Source: Candidatus Binatus soli (lineage in GTDB: Bacteria; Desulfobacterota; Binatia; Binatales; Binataceae). Taken from it: a stretch of DNA of 64,000 nt. The position numbers and the translations under genes were made by a program. Below are positions 53,776 to 61,542 of the stretch, piece after piece (the stretch's first letter is position 1; every line of letters starts with the position of its first letter). The stretch lies in assembly GCA_002479255.1 (NCBI GenBank), contig DLMJ01000032.1:155967-219966 (forward strand), written 5' to 3'. Under the pieces are notes generated by a model. It made no database searches, was not told the DNA's origin, and saw only the letters and a program-made list of their open reading frames with translations.

Positions 53776-55050
53776 GTGAACATCGTCCATCCAAAGGACT
53801 ACTCGTCCGCAAGTATTCAACGACTCCTCGACGCTGCCGATTCCGATGTCCTCTTTCTCGGTGATCCGCGCGTAAACATCGAGCCCGGACCGCGCATGTT
53901 CGATCGAATGGCGCAGGTCATACGTGAAACCGGCGGCGGCTGGGTTTATGCCGACGCAGTAAGCCATCCTCGTATCGACTATCAAAGCGGGAGCATCCGC
54001 GACAGTTTCGACTTTGGCCCGGTAGTCGGTGTGTCGGTTCGGGCTGCGCGTCAGTCAGGAATCGACAGCACCTGGAAATGGGGAGGACTATACGACCTAC
54101 GGTTAAGGATTTCGGAAAAACACGCTATCGTGCGGATTCCCGAACCGTTGTACAGCGCGTCGATGATTGATGCGCGGCCGACGGGTCAAAAGCAATTCGA
54201 TTATGTGGATCCGCGCAATCGCGATTACCAAATCGAAATGGAGCGCATCGCGACGGCGCATCTCAAACGAATCGGCGCCTGGTTGCAGCCGCACTTCGAG
54301 AAAGTTCCAGCCGCAGCGGAAACATTTCCAGTAAAAGCCAGCGTCATGATCCCGGTCCGGAATCGCGAGCGGACAATTCTCGACGCCGTTCAAAGCGCCC
54401 TCGTCCAGAGCGCCGATTTCGAATTCAATGTGATCGTCGTTGATAACCATTCGACGGATCGCACGACAGAAATCCTGCGCGCTATTAGCGATTCGCGTGT
54501 TAAGCACATCGTTCCCGAAAGCCGGGACCTTGGAATCGGCGGGTGCTGGAACGAGGCGATTTACTCAAGGGAATGCGGACAATACGCCATCCAACTTGAT
54601 TCTGACGACCTGTACATCAATGAAGGCGTCCTTCGCCGGATTGTTGCAGAAATTGAAGCCGGACCTTATGCGATGGTCATAGGCTCCTACACGATGGTCG
54701 ATTTTTCCTTGAAAGAGATTCCGCCCGGTCTAATCGACCATCGCGAGTGGAGTCGCGAGAACGGAAGAAACAATGCACTCCGTGTCAATGGTCTCGGCGC
54801 GCCGCGCGCATTCAATACCTCGGTTTTGCGCCGTATCGGATTTCCGAATGTCAGCTATGGCGAGGATTACGCCGTAGCGTTGCGGATCAGCCGTGACTAC
54901 GAGATCGCCCGGATCTACGAGTCCCTCTATCTTTGCCGCCGTTGGGAAGGCAATAGCGATAGCGCGCTGCCTCTCGAGGTTGCGAATCGATACGATCTGT
55001 ACAAGGACTGGCTCCGAACTATCGAGATTCAGGTTCGGATGCGGGAATGA
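53776..55050 (+). CDS. Two-module family 2 glycosyltransferase
   Basis: 424 residues starting at GTG. The N-terminal 170 residues resemble the second half of a GT-A transferase (VLFLGDPRVNIEPGPRMF, GVSVRAARQSGI, ISEKHAIVRIPEPLYSAS). From about 180 a complete GT2 domain follows: KASVMIPVRNRERTILDAV, IVVDNHSTDRTTEIL and the D-x-D-type QLDSDDLY near 275. It should transfer sugars from NDP donors; product unknown. The stop codon overlaps the start of the DUF4922 gene (ATGA), so the two are co-translated. Confidence 0.82.
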   Translation: MNIVHPKDYSSASIQRLLDAADSDVLFLGDPRVNIEPGPRMFDRMAQVIRETGGGWVYADAVSHPRIDYQSGSIRDSFDFGPVVGVSVRAARQSGIDSTWKWGGLYDLRLRISEKHAIVRIPEPLYSASMIDARPTGQKQFDYVDPRNRDYQIEMERIATAHLKRIGAWLQPHFEKVPAAAETFPVKASVMIPVRNRERTILDAVQSALVQSADFEFNVIVVDNHSTDRTTEILRAISDSRVKHIVPESRDLGIGGCWNEAIYSRECGQYAIQLDSDDLYINEGVLRRIVAEIEAGPYAMVIGSYTMVDFSLKEIPPGLIDHREWSRENGRNNALRVNGLGAPRAFNTSVLRRIGFPNVSYGEDYAVALRISRDYEIARIYESLYLCRRWEGNSDSALPLEVANRYDLYKDWLRTIEIQVRMRE

Positions 55051-55940
55051 TCCACGAAATAGAAGAACTGTTCAAACGGCAGGCGCGGGCATGGCCGCAG
55101 CTCGCGAAAGGCGTTGAAGGCCTTGCGCGGGCGAAGACACGGCCGGTACGGATCGATTGGTTCGACATCTTCATCCGTCACATTCCCCATCGTATGGCTA
55201 GCACAACGGCGTCGGTCGACCGGGAGTCGGTTGCGAAACGTCCCTGCTTCCTATGTGCGGGGAATCTGCCTTCGGAGGAAGAGGGTCTGCGGTTCGATGA
55301 GGACTTCACGATCTACTGCAATCCGTTTCCAATCGTGGATCATCACCTGACAATCGCTCACCGAGAACACGGCTTGCAGCGCATCGCTAACCAGTTCGGA
55401 AATATGCTCGACATTGCTGCAGCCCTCCCTGGATATTTCGTCGTCTATAACGGTCCGGAATGCGGAGCATCCGCACCAGACCACATGCACTTTCAGGCAG
55501 GCTCGCGACGATTGTTTCCGATCGAGAAGGACACCGCTGGACTGACTGGCGTCACTGTTCCAAATTACGGAAGAAATGTGTTCCTGCTTCGTGGGCGGGA
55601 TCGATCTGCTTTGATCCATCGAATGGATCGTGCCATCGATCTGCTCGCGGAAACGACGGGCAAACGGGCAGAACCGCTGGTCAACATCGCGGTCTTTCAT
55701 GAGAGAGGGGAGTGGGTCACATATCTGTTTCCGCGAGGAAAACACCGGCCAGAGGTCTTTCATAGGGGCGAACTGACGGTCAGTCCGGCATCGATTGATT
55801 TGTGTGGAATATTTGTCGTGCCGCTGGCACAGCATTTCGATAGAATCACGGGTGACGCCATCGCCGCAATTTTTCGAGAGGTCACTTTACCTGACGGTCA
55901 GTTTCAGGAAATCGCCGGCAAGCTGGAGAGTGAGCGTTGA
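55047..55940 (+). CDS. DUF4922 protein, HIT/GalT-like nucleotidyltransferase fold
   Basis: 297 residues. RPCFLCAGNLPSEEEG near 68, IYCNPFPIVDHHLTIAHREH near 92 and GASAPDHMHFQAGSRR near 150 match DUF4922. The H-x-H pair in DHMHFQ and the NPFPI block are the marks of the HIT/GalT/Ap4A-phosphorylase superfamily, which acts on nucleoside phosphates or moves nucleotides to sugar phosphates. It may feed or recover an activated sugar for the upstream transferase. It overlaps both neighbours by 4 bases. Confidence 0.78.
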   Translation: MIHEIEELFKRQARAWPQLAKGVEGLARAKTRPVRIDWFDIFIRHIPHRMASTTASVDRESVAKRPCFLCAGNLPSEEEGLRFDEDFTIYCNPFPIVDHHLTIAHREHGLQRIANQFGNMLDIAAALPGYFVVYNGPECGASAPDHMHFQAGSRRLFPIEKDTAGLTGVTVPNYGRNVFLLRGRDRSALIHRMDRAIDLLAETTGKRAEPLVNIAVFHERGEWVTYLFPRGKHRPEVFHRGELTVSPASIDLCGIFVVPLAQHFDRITGDAIAAIFREVTLPDGQFQEIAGKLESER

Positions 55941-57151
55941 ACGTATTGGTAGGGCTGATCGAAGGACAATCCGCTGCCGAAGTCGAATTGACGGGTACGT
56001 TTACGGATACTTCCGGCAAGCCATACACCCCCGGGCGCTACAGATTTATTTCTGAAGTTACGCTCACTCCGTCGGATCTGGCATCGTGCGCGTTTGCGCT
56101 GAACGACGTCACGATCGGAATCGGATTTCATTGGGAACGCAAGGAGCGCCAGGTATTCCGCGGGGTTTTTCGCCTCATGAAACTAGAGGCCGGGCTGACG
56201 GTGATCAATGATGTTCCGCTCGAAGACTACGTCACGAGCGTGATTTCATCCGAGATGAGCGCGTTCTGTCCGCTCGAACTGCTGAAAGCTCACGCGGTGA
56301 TTTCGCGCAGCTGGCTGTGGTTTCCTAAAGCAAATCCCTCTCGCTCCGGGAGAGGGCAGCGTCTCAATTCTCACGAAATCCTTCGCTGGTACGGCCGCGA
56401 AGCGCATCCGGATTTCGATGTGTGTGCCGACGACCACTGCCAGCGGTATCAGGGCATCACGAAAGCATTCTCTCCAGCCGCAGCCGAAGCGGTTCGCGCC
56501 ACGGCCGGCGAGTTTCTCCGTTACAAGGGCACTATCTGCGACGCACGGTTTTCCAAATGCTGCGGCGGAATAACCGAGCGCTATGCGACCGCTTGGGAAG
56601 ATGAAGATATTCCCTATCTTGAATCTATCTACGACGGTCCGGCGCAATCATGCTCTTACAGTCCTGAGACATGGATACGCTCAAGCCCGCCGGCTTACTG
56701 CAATGCGGACGATTCGGAGCTTCTCTCACGCGTTCTCCCGGGATTCGATCAGGAGACCCGAGATTTCTATCGCTGGCGGGTCGCGTACACGCCCGAAGAA
56801 CTCGCCGATCTGATCAGATCCAGGCTTGGCGCGGATCTTGGTCCGATTCGCGACGTGCAGGCGCTCGCGCGCGGACCTTCAGGCCGAATATATCGGCTGA
56901 AGATCACCGGGGAACGCGACCACATCATCATCGGTAAAGAACTGGAAATTCGCCGCGCTTTATCGGGCACGCATCTTTACAGCTCTGCATTCGTCGTAGA
57001 CAAAGAGTCTGGCCGCTTTCTCTTGAGAGGAGCCGGCTGGGGACACGGTGTCGGCCTATGCCAGATCGGCGCGGCAGTCATGGCAAATGAGGGCAAGACT
57101 TACACAGAAATCTTGCAGCATTACTATCGTGGGACCACTGTCACCGTTTGA
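55937..57151 (+). CDS. SpoIID/LytB-domain protein
   Basis: 404 residues starting at TTG inside the upstream stop (TTGA). The SpoIID domain has VISSEMSAFCPLELLKAHAV near 95 with the catalytic glutamate, the FSKCCGGITERYA block near 197 and GWGHGVGLCQIGAAVMA near 365. SpoIID enzymes are lytic transglycosylases acting on peptide-free glycan strands. No signal peptide is visible. Positions 56336-56356 carry a palindromic insert that encodes the odd run NPSRSGRGQR, disturbing a normally conserved area but keeping the frame. Confidence 0.85.
   Translation: MNVLVGLIEGQSAAEVELTGTFTDTSGKPYTPGRYRFISEVTLTPSDLASCAFALNDVTIGIGFHWERKERQVFRGVFRLMKLEAGLTVINDVPLEDYVTSVISSEMSAFCPLELLKAHAVISRSWLWFPKANPSRSGRGQRLNSHEILRWYGREAHPDFDVCADDHCQRYQGITKAFSPAAAEAVRATAGEFLRYKGTICDARFSKCCGGITERYATAWEDEDIPYLESIYDGPAQSCSYSPETWIRSSPPAYCNADDSELLSRVLPGFDQETRDFYRWRVAYTPEELADLIRSRLGADLGPIRDVQALARGPSGRIYRLKITGERDHIIIGKELEIRRALSGTHLYSSAFVVDKESGRFLLRGAGWGHGVGLCQIGAAVMANEGKTYTEILQHYYRGTTVTV
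56336..56356. repeat. REP-like palindrome inside a coding sequence
   Basis: CCCTCTC and GAGAGGG arms enclose a short loop. It is of the same CCTC-CCG-GAGG kind as the element at 17820. It lies in frame within the SpoIID-type gene and replaces or extends a loop between two conserved blocks. Confidence 0.6.
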
Positions 57152-57408
57152 TGTCCGCGCCGCGCGCTCACCTGGTCAGGCGAGCCTAACCCACGATGCG
57201 GCGCCCGTTTTCCTCCGGGATGGAGAACGTAAAGGAATTCCTGCTTTGACAATCTGAATAAACGTTCAGGAAATTGTTCCGCGCTGTTCGCGCAGGCTTT
57301 GCTCGCTGCTCGCGTTCCTTGAAGACGATGATCGCAACGACTCAGCCCTCATTTGCGACTGTATCGAGCAGCTCTGATTCGACGTCTTAATAAGTGAGGT
57401 AAATGAAA

Positions 57409-57855
57409 ATGAGGCGCAAAATTTTGATGTCATTGGGCGCGCCTCTTCTAGCGCTTGGAATGTTGGCGCTTCAAGGGTGCTACGGCTTGGCTCCCGGATA
57501 CGGCTACGGTGGCGGATACGGACCTCGTGCATATTCCGGCATCGGCTTGGGTCCGTCGTACGCGTATGGCGGCGGACACCCTGTGTATGAACCTGCTCTT
57601 TGGGGCGGGAATGGCGGATGGGGCGGTGGCCATGATTGGAATCACGGCTTCTATGCCGACCGTGGCTTGAATCATGGCGTCTATGGCGGCGCACATGCGT
57701 TCGCCGGCGGACATAATGTCGGTGGCAATGCACGCGCTGGTGGTCGTTCATTCGGTGGTGGTCGTTCGGTCGGTGGCAATGGCCGTGCATCTGCAGCGCA
57801 TGCGGGTGGTGGACACGGAGGCGGCGGACATGAGAGCGGTCACGGTCGCGGTTGA
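57409..57855 (+). CDS. Glycine/histidine-rich lipoprotein
   Basis: 148 residues; an ATG two codons upstream is also possible, but GAGG fits the start used here better. The lipobox (LALQGCYG) lies at about 20-25. The mature protein is almost all Gly, His, Ala, Tyr and Asn, with runs such as GHGGGGHESGHGRG at the end. It may bind metal or be a surface or structural protein. No family recognised. A strong terminator follows. Confidence 0.65.
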   Translation: MRRKILMSLGAPLLALGMLALQGCYGLAPGYGYGGGYGPRAYSGIGLGPSYAYGGGHPVYEPALWGGNGGWGGGHDWNHGFYADRGLNHGVYGGAHAFAGGHNVGGNARAGGRSFGGGRSVGGNGRASAAHAGGGHGGGGHESGHGRG

Positions 57856-57887
57856 CCATTGGGAATGACGCGCTCAATGGTCTTCTA

Positions 57888-57921
57888 AATCACGCGCCGA
57901 TGCCTGACTCGGCGCGTGATT
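57888..57921. terminator. Hairpin terminator after the glycine-rich gene
   Basis: A perfect 13-base stem (AATCACGCGCCGA with TCGGCGCGTGATT) around an 8-base loop, ending in an AT-rich run. It lies 32 bases after the stop codon and could work on both strands. Confidence 0.75.
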
Positions 57922-57925
57922 ATAT

Positions 57926-58032
57926 CTGCGCGTTGAGCTCAGCGAAGCTGGCCGCATGAGGGATCGGCACCATGAAGTTGCGCCGCGCGTAGCCGACCGA
58001 CCCTTCAACCTTGCGCTTGTGTGTTGCCCTCA
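57926..58032 (-). pseudogene. IS21-family transposase (IstA) remnant
   Basis: Minus-strand translation gives THKRKVEGSVGYARRNFM then VPIPHAASFAELNAQ before a stop. This is the conserved C-terminal part of the IstA catalytic domain of IS21 elements. Only about 36 codons are left, with no IstB gene or terminal repeats. Confidence 0.75.
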
Positions 58033-58057
58033 TAAATCACCGCCGCCGTAGAGACGG

Positions 58058-59611
58058 TCAGAAGTGAGGACACGTGGCCGGCAGCTTCGCGGAGTCGATG
58101 CCTTCGCACTTCATATTGTTCACCGTCAAGTTGCCCTCGGCGTCAAGCTTCACCGTCCAGACAGTGTCGTAGTCGGTACTCGGCCAAGCGGGCGCCTGTG
58201 GGCAGGGGCTGGGCACCTGTGAGCAGGTGTTGGGCGGGAAATAGCTCGAGATCAACGAATTTACCATCGGCTGGATGAATTGATACGACCACCCCAATAG
58301 CACGGTCTGATTGGAAAGGCCGGGGCTGGTGACGTCTGTGAGGTGAGTACCGAAGAAAAAATCGCTGGATTCCTGGCACGCATTCTCGTCGGAGAGATTG
58401 AAGCTCGCGGCCAGATCAAAGGGCAGGTTATTGGCGATTGCATATGGTTCGACAGTCAATGGCGGCGCAACACCCGACCACGAGAAACCCTCTGTGCCTA
58501 GGCTGGTCTGAGCGGGGTCGCTCGAATAGACCACGCCGGGGTTGACTTTGCCGCGCAGCGCGTTCGGGAGATCCAGCGCGCGCCATTGCCCCGCGCAGAC
58601 ATAGTTGCCGTCGCTCCAATATGGCAGCGGATGCGCGTCTGCGTGCCGAACTATGTAAAGGGTCTCGTTGGTGTTGATTCCCTGGGGAACCACGGCGTGG
58701 TCATCGCCGCCGGTCACGTCAAGGCTAAAAGGCGCCTGTCCCGTGCATTGAGTGCCGATCTTCGGCTTCGGCGCGGGCAGCGCAGGGTATTTCGAACCCG
58801 GGTTTACATGGCTGTTGTAGGTGATCAAGCGCGGGATTCCCGACGGCGTGATCGAGATCGCATAAATATAGTTCGGCCCTTGATAGCTCGCCGGAAGACT
58901 CAGGTTATAATCTTCGATATCGTTGATATTTGCCAGCAGCGCCTTGGTGGTCTCCCAAGGCGCTGAGAAGACATAAAAGCCCGGTACTTCTGCCGTGACA
59001 ATACCGGCTACCAGGGTTTCGTTGTTGTCTTCCTGATCGTTGAAATCGAGACCCTGGCAATTCGGGCAGTATGCTGTCGGCGTAGCAACTCCGGTCGGTA
59101 CCGACCCTGGCGCATACGATACATTGAGTGGGTAGCTGTTGCCGGTATATGGGAAATATTCGGGAGGGAGCACGCTGGACAGAGTGATCTGGTTGAGAAG
59201 GGCGAACTGCTGAATGGTCTCAGGCGCCGCCATATCGGGGTAATTGCTGGGGGTTTGCAAATGGGTCATCGGTTCGAGCACATAGATGCCGGTTACATTC
59301 TTGCTCCCCAGTACGCGCCGTCGCAGGAACGTGGCCATCCGGAGCGACCGCTGTAGACCCCGATTGGTGAGGTTTGCCGTGGCTGGATTGAGGTCCCCGG
59401 GAGCTTGGTAAGCCAAATCCTCGCTTACCACGAAGATCAGGTTGAGGTTGTCGGCGCTCAGCGGAGCGGGAGTTGACGCCGCTGTTGCATTGGCACCGAA
59501 TGAGCCGCCGAATCCTGCGAGCAGCGTCAGGGCAAGGACCAGGAACAGCGGCCGTACAATGGTAATGTTATTCAACTGCACGAACTCCTTTGTCATCGGA
59601 AGTGGAAACAA
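58058..59611 (-). CDS. Secreted histidine-phosphatase-like protein with two related halves
   Basis: 517 residues; the start may be the internal ATG five codons in. A signal peptide (about 18-45) precedes the mature protein. The second half has ETLYIVRHADAHPLP near 320 with the RHA-type catalytic histidine and LRGKVNPGVVYSSDPAQTS, as in phosphoglycerate-mutase-like phosphatases. The first half repeats the plan (LNLIFVVSEDLAYQ, LTNRGLQRSLRMATFL, VTGIYVLEPMTHLQTP) but has lost the RH motif. The likely activity is a periplasmic phosphatase; substrate unknown. Asn and Pro content is high for this genome. Confidence 0.65.
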   Translation of the reverse strand: MFPLPMTKEFVQLNNITIVRPLFLVLALTLLAGFGGSFGANATAASTPAPLSADNLNLIFVVSEDLAYQAPGDLNPATANLTNRGLQRSLRMATFLRRRVLGSKNVTGIYVLEPMTHLQTPSNYPDMAAPETIQQFALLNQITLSSVLPPEYFPYTGNSYPLNVSYAPGSVPTGVATPTAYCPNCQGLDFNDQEDNNETLVAGIVTAEVPGFYVFSAPWETTKALLANINDIEDYNLSLPASYQGPNYIYAISITPSGIPRLITYNSHVNPGSKYPALPAPKPKIGTQCTGQAPFSLDVTGGDDHAVVPQGINTNETLYIVRHADAHPLPYWSDGNYVCAGQWRALDLPNALRGKVNPGVVYSSDPAQTSLGTEGFSWSGVAPPLTVEPYAIANNLPFDLAASFNLSDENACQESSDFFFGTHLTDVTSPGLSNQTVLLGWSYQFIQPMVNSLISSYFPPNTCSQVPSPCPQAPAWPSTDYDTVWTVKLDAEGNLTVNNMKCEGIDSAKLPATCPHF

Positions 59612-59639
59612 ATAGTTACTTTACGCGCGTGGAGACACC

Positions 59640-60010
59640 GTCTCAAACGAGTGCAAGCACGAAGTCAACGCCGCCGCGCGCTCCCATATCTTCTGTGACC
59701 CGATGAGCCGGAAGGCCGGATCTTGGGAGAGGCGCTCGGCGTCGTTGACATCCTCATACCCCGCCAATCGGCTCTATATCGACTGCCGCAGCAGATCGGC
59801 CAGCGGCAACTGGGTGTTCTTGCCCCGGCGCGAATCGGTCAAGTGCCGCTGCATGAGCGCGCTCAAGCCCAGACGTTCGTCAAGCTCGCGCGCCAGAATC
59901 AAACCACCATCGGAAGTCACTCGCGCACCCTGGAAATCGACCCTCAACGAGTTCGAGCGCTTTAATTTGTCGAGCCGTACGCAGATGCGGCGCTTCACGC
60001 CCCAAGCGGG
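59640..60010 (-). pseudogene. IS1380-family transposase N-terminal remnant
   Basis: On the minus strand, SLRVDFQGARVTSDGGLILA, RELDERLGLSALMQRHLTD and DLLRQSI, then after one in-frame TAG, SRLAGYEDVNDAERLSQDP, FRLIGSQKIWERAAALTSC and SFET. These are the opening blocks of IS1380 transposases. The nonsense codon and loss of the rest make it inactive. No terminal inverted repeats were found. Confidence 0.8.
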
Positions 60011-60065
60011 GCAACAGGTTTTCTCTTGCTCCCGCGCCAGCCGCGCGCACGGCCCTTTGACTAGT

Positions 60066-61145
60066 CTATTTGGTATCAGCGAAATACTTCCGATTGAGGC
60101 TGTTCGTGTACCCATCTTCGCTTAGTTTGAGCAGTTCTTCATCGATCGCCCTGCGAATCGGGCTGTTCAACGGCAGAGCAAATCCGTATTGCCGGGGCTC
60201 GAACACAGAGCCAACCTCGTTGAGCTGCAGCTCGGGATGCTGTTTGTTGTAGTATCGCAAGATGGGCGAATCGTACACGATCGCATCAATCCGGCGCTCC
60301 GTGAGCGCCTGAACGGCGCCCTGGAGGGCGTCAAAAGTCTGCGTGTCAAGCCCTGCGGATTCGCAGTAGGCCTCGCCGGTGCTGCCCGCGATGCTACCCA
60401 CCTTTTTTCCCGCTAAATCCTGAAAGCTGACTATATGACCGCGGATTTTGTCGATCGTCATCACACTGGTCATACTCGATGTGATGTAAGCGATCGCGAT
60501 CACGCCGGACGCCAGAAAGATCCCTGCCAGCAAGTGGCCGATAGGTCCGGGTATCAAACGTTTGTGAGATGAACTGCCGGCCGCGGACGTCGACATGACG
60601 TGATAGAATGATTCCGCCAATCCGCTCAGCCAGTCACGGGGAAATTCGGGGTCCAGTCTGCGGTCGAAAATCGCCAGTACAAGTGTCGCTACAATCATGG
60701 CGCCGAACGCGATGGCGAAGATTCGCATGTGGCCCCATTCATATAGGCCCCTGAAAAGTTCAGCAAGGCCGGCTCCCCGGTTGGAGTTGACCATCACCTG
60801 AAGGCCGGATTCAAAGTAGGGCTGGGAAAAATCTATTTTCTTGAGACGACTGCTGGTGATAAAAAGATCGGTCACCCCTACCTGCGCCTGACCTTCGCTC
60901 ACCATGTCTATTAGTTGCGGCAGCGTTTTGGCTTCCACGTATTCGATCTTCCAGCCTTTCGCCGCCGCAATCGTTTCCCATAGCTCAATTGCAAAGCCGC
61001 CAAAGCCAGTCGAGGTTCTGGCGACGAACGGCGGGTCGACGTAAATGACCACTCTCAGCGGCGCCGCGTTCCCCGGCGAGGAGGTCGCCGCCCATGCCCC
61101 GCCCCTCAGGACCACAATCAAGACAACAATAAGTGCTTTCTTCAT
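60066..61145 (-). CDS. Ionotropic glutamate receptor-like channel/solute-binding protein
   Basis: 359 residues. A signal peptide is followed by ligand-binding part S1 (APLRVVIYVDPPFV ... SRLKKIDFSQPYFES). Membrane helix M1 (FAIAFGAMIVATLVLAIFD near 140), a pore loop (AESFYHVMSTSAAGSS near 180) and helix M3 (IFLASGVIAIAYITSSMTSV near 215) interrupt the domain, which resumes as S2 (VGSIAGSTGEAYCESAG, DAIVYDSPILRYY). This is the plan of prokaryotic GluR0-type receptors. The pore lacks the potassium filter TVGYGD, so ion selectivity is unclear. The ligand is probably an amino acid. Confidence 0.82.
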   Translation of the reverse strand: MKKALIVVLIVVLRGGAWAATSSPGNAAPLRVVIYVDPPFVARTSTGFGGFAIELWETIAAAKGWKIEYVEAKTLPQLIDMVSEGQAQVGVTDLFITSSRLKKIDFSQPYFESGLQVMVNSNRGAGLAELFRGLYEWGHMRIFAIAFGAMIVATLVLAIFDRRLDPEFPRDWLSGLAESFYHVMSTSAAGSSSHKRLIPGPIGHLLAGIFLASGVIAIAYITSSMTSVMTIDKIRGHIVSFQDLAGKKVGSIAGSTGEAYCESAGLDTQTFDALQGAVQALTERRIDAIVYDSPILRYYNKQHPELQLNEVGSVFEPRQYGFALPLNSPIRRAIDEELLKLSEDGYTNSLNRKYFADTK

Positions 61146-61542
61146 CGCTCTCTAATTTTATGCCAATTGGAATTTCAAAGGAGGCAATTTCGTAAGCCCG
61201 CGTCCTCCGACAATCTCATCCTGCCTCACTGGAACAGCTCGTTGTCGTCGATATCAATGAACACGCTGGTGAAACACCTTTTTTCATCTTTTACAAAATC
61301 GACAGCGCATTAGGTGCGCCTTCCGTGGGCCCTTCGCCGCAGCGCGCAATATCCGGCTGCTTTCCGTTAGGCGTTATCACTCGATGCGAGCATATTTAGC
61401 GCCGATTGACAGGACTGCGCTTCGCAAAGCGGTGGCGGGCGGCACAGTCGCCCGCCACCGTGTTCAGTATCGCTGGGTTGTCGCGGCCGTTACAACTCAA
61501 TCATCGCCACCTCTATGACCGTGGCCATGACCGTCATCGTGA
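61146..61542. other. Intergenic region with a strong hairpin
   Basis: About 400 bases between the channel and esterase genes, both on the minus strand. Apart from the hairpin at 61431-61459 nothing is recognised. A 71-codon plus-strand frame lacks support. Confidence 0.4.
61431..61459. terminator. Perfect hairpin after the esterase gene
   Basis: GGTGGCGGGCG and CGCCCGCCACC form an 11-pair stem around a 7-base loop. A smaller GCTT/AAGC hairpin follows on the minus strand. There is no T-run, so it may be a Rho-assisted terminator or an mRNA-stabilising structure. Confidence 0.5.
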
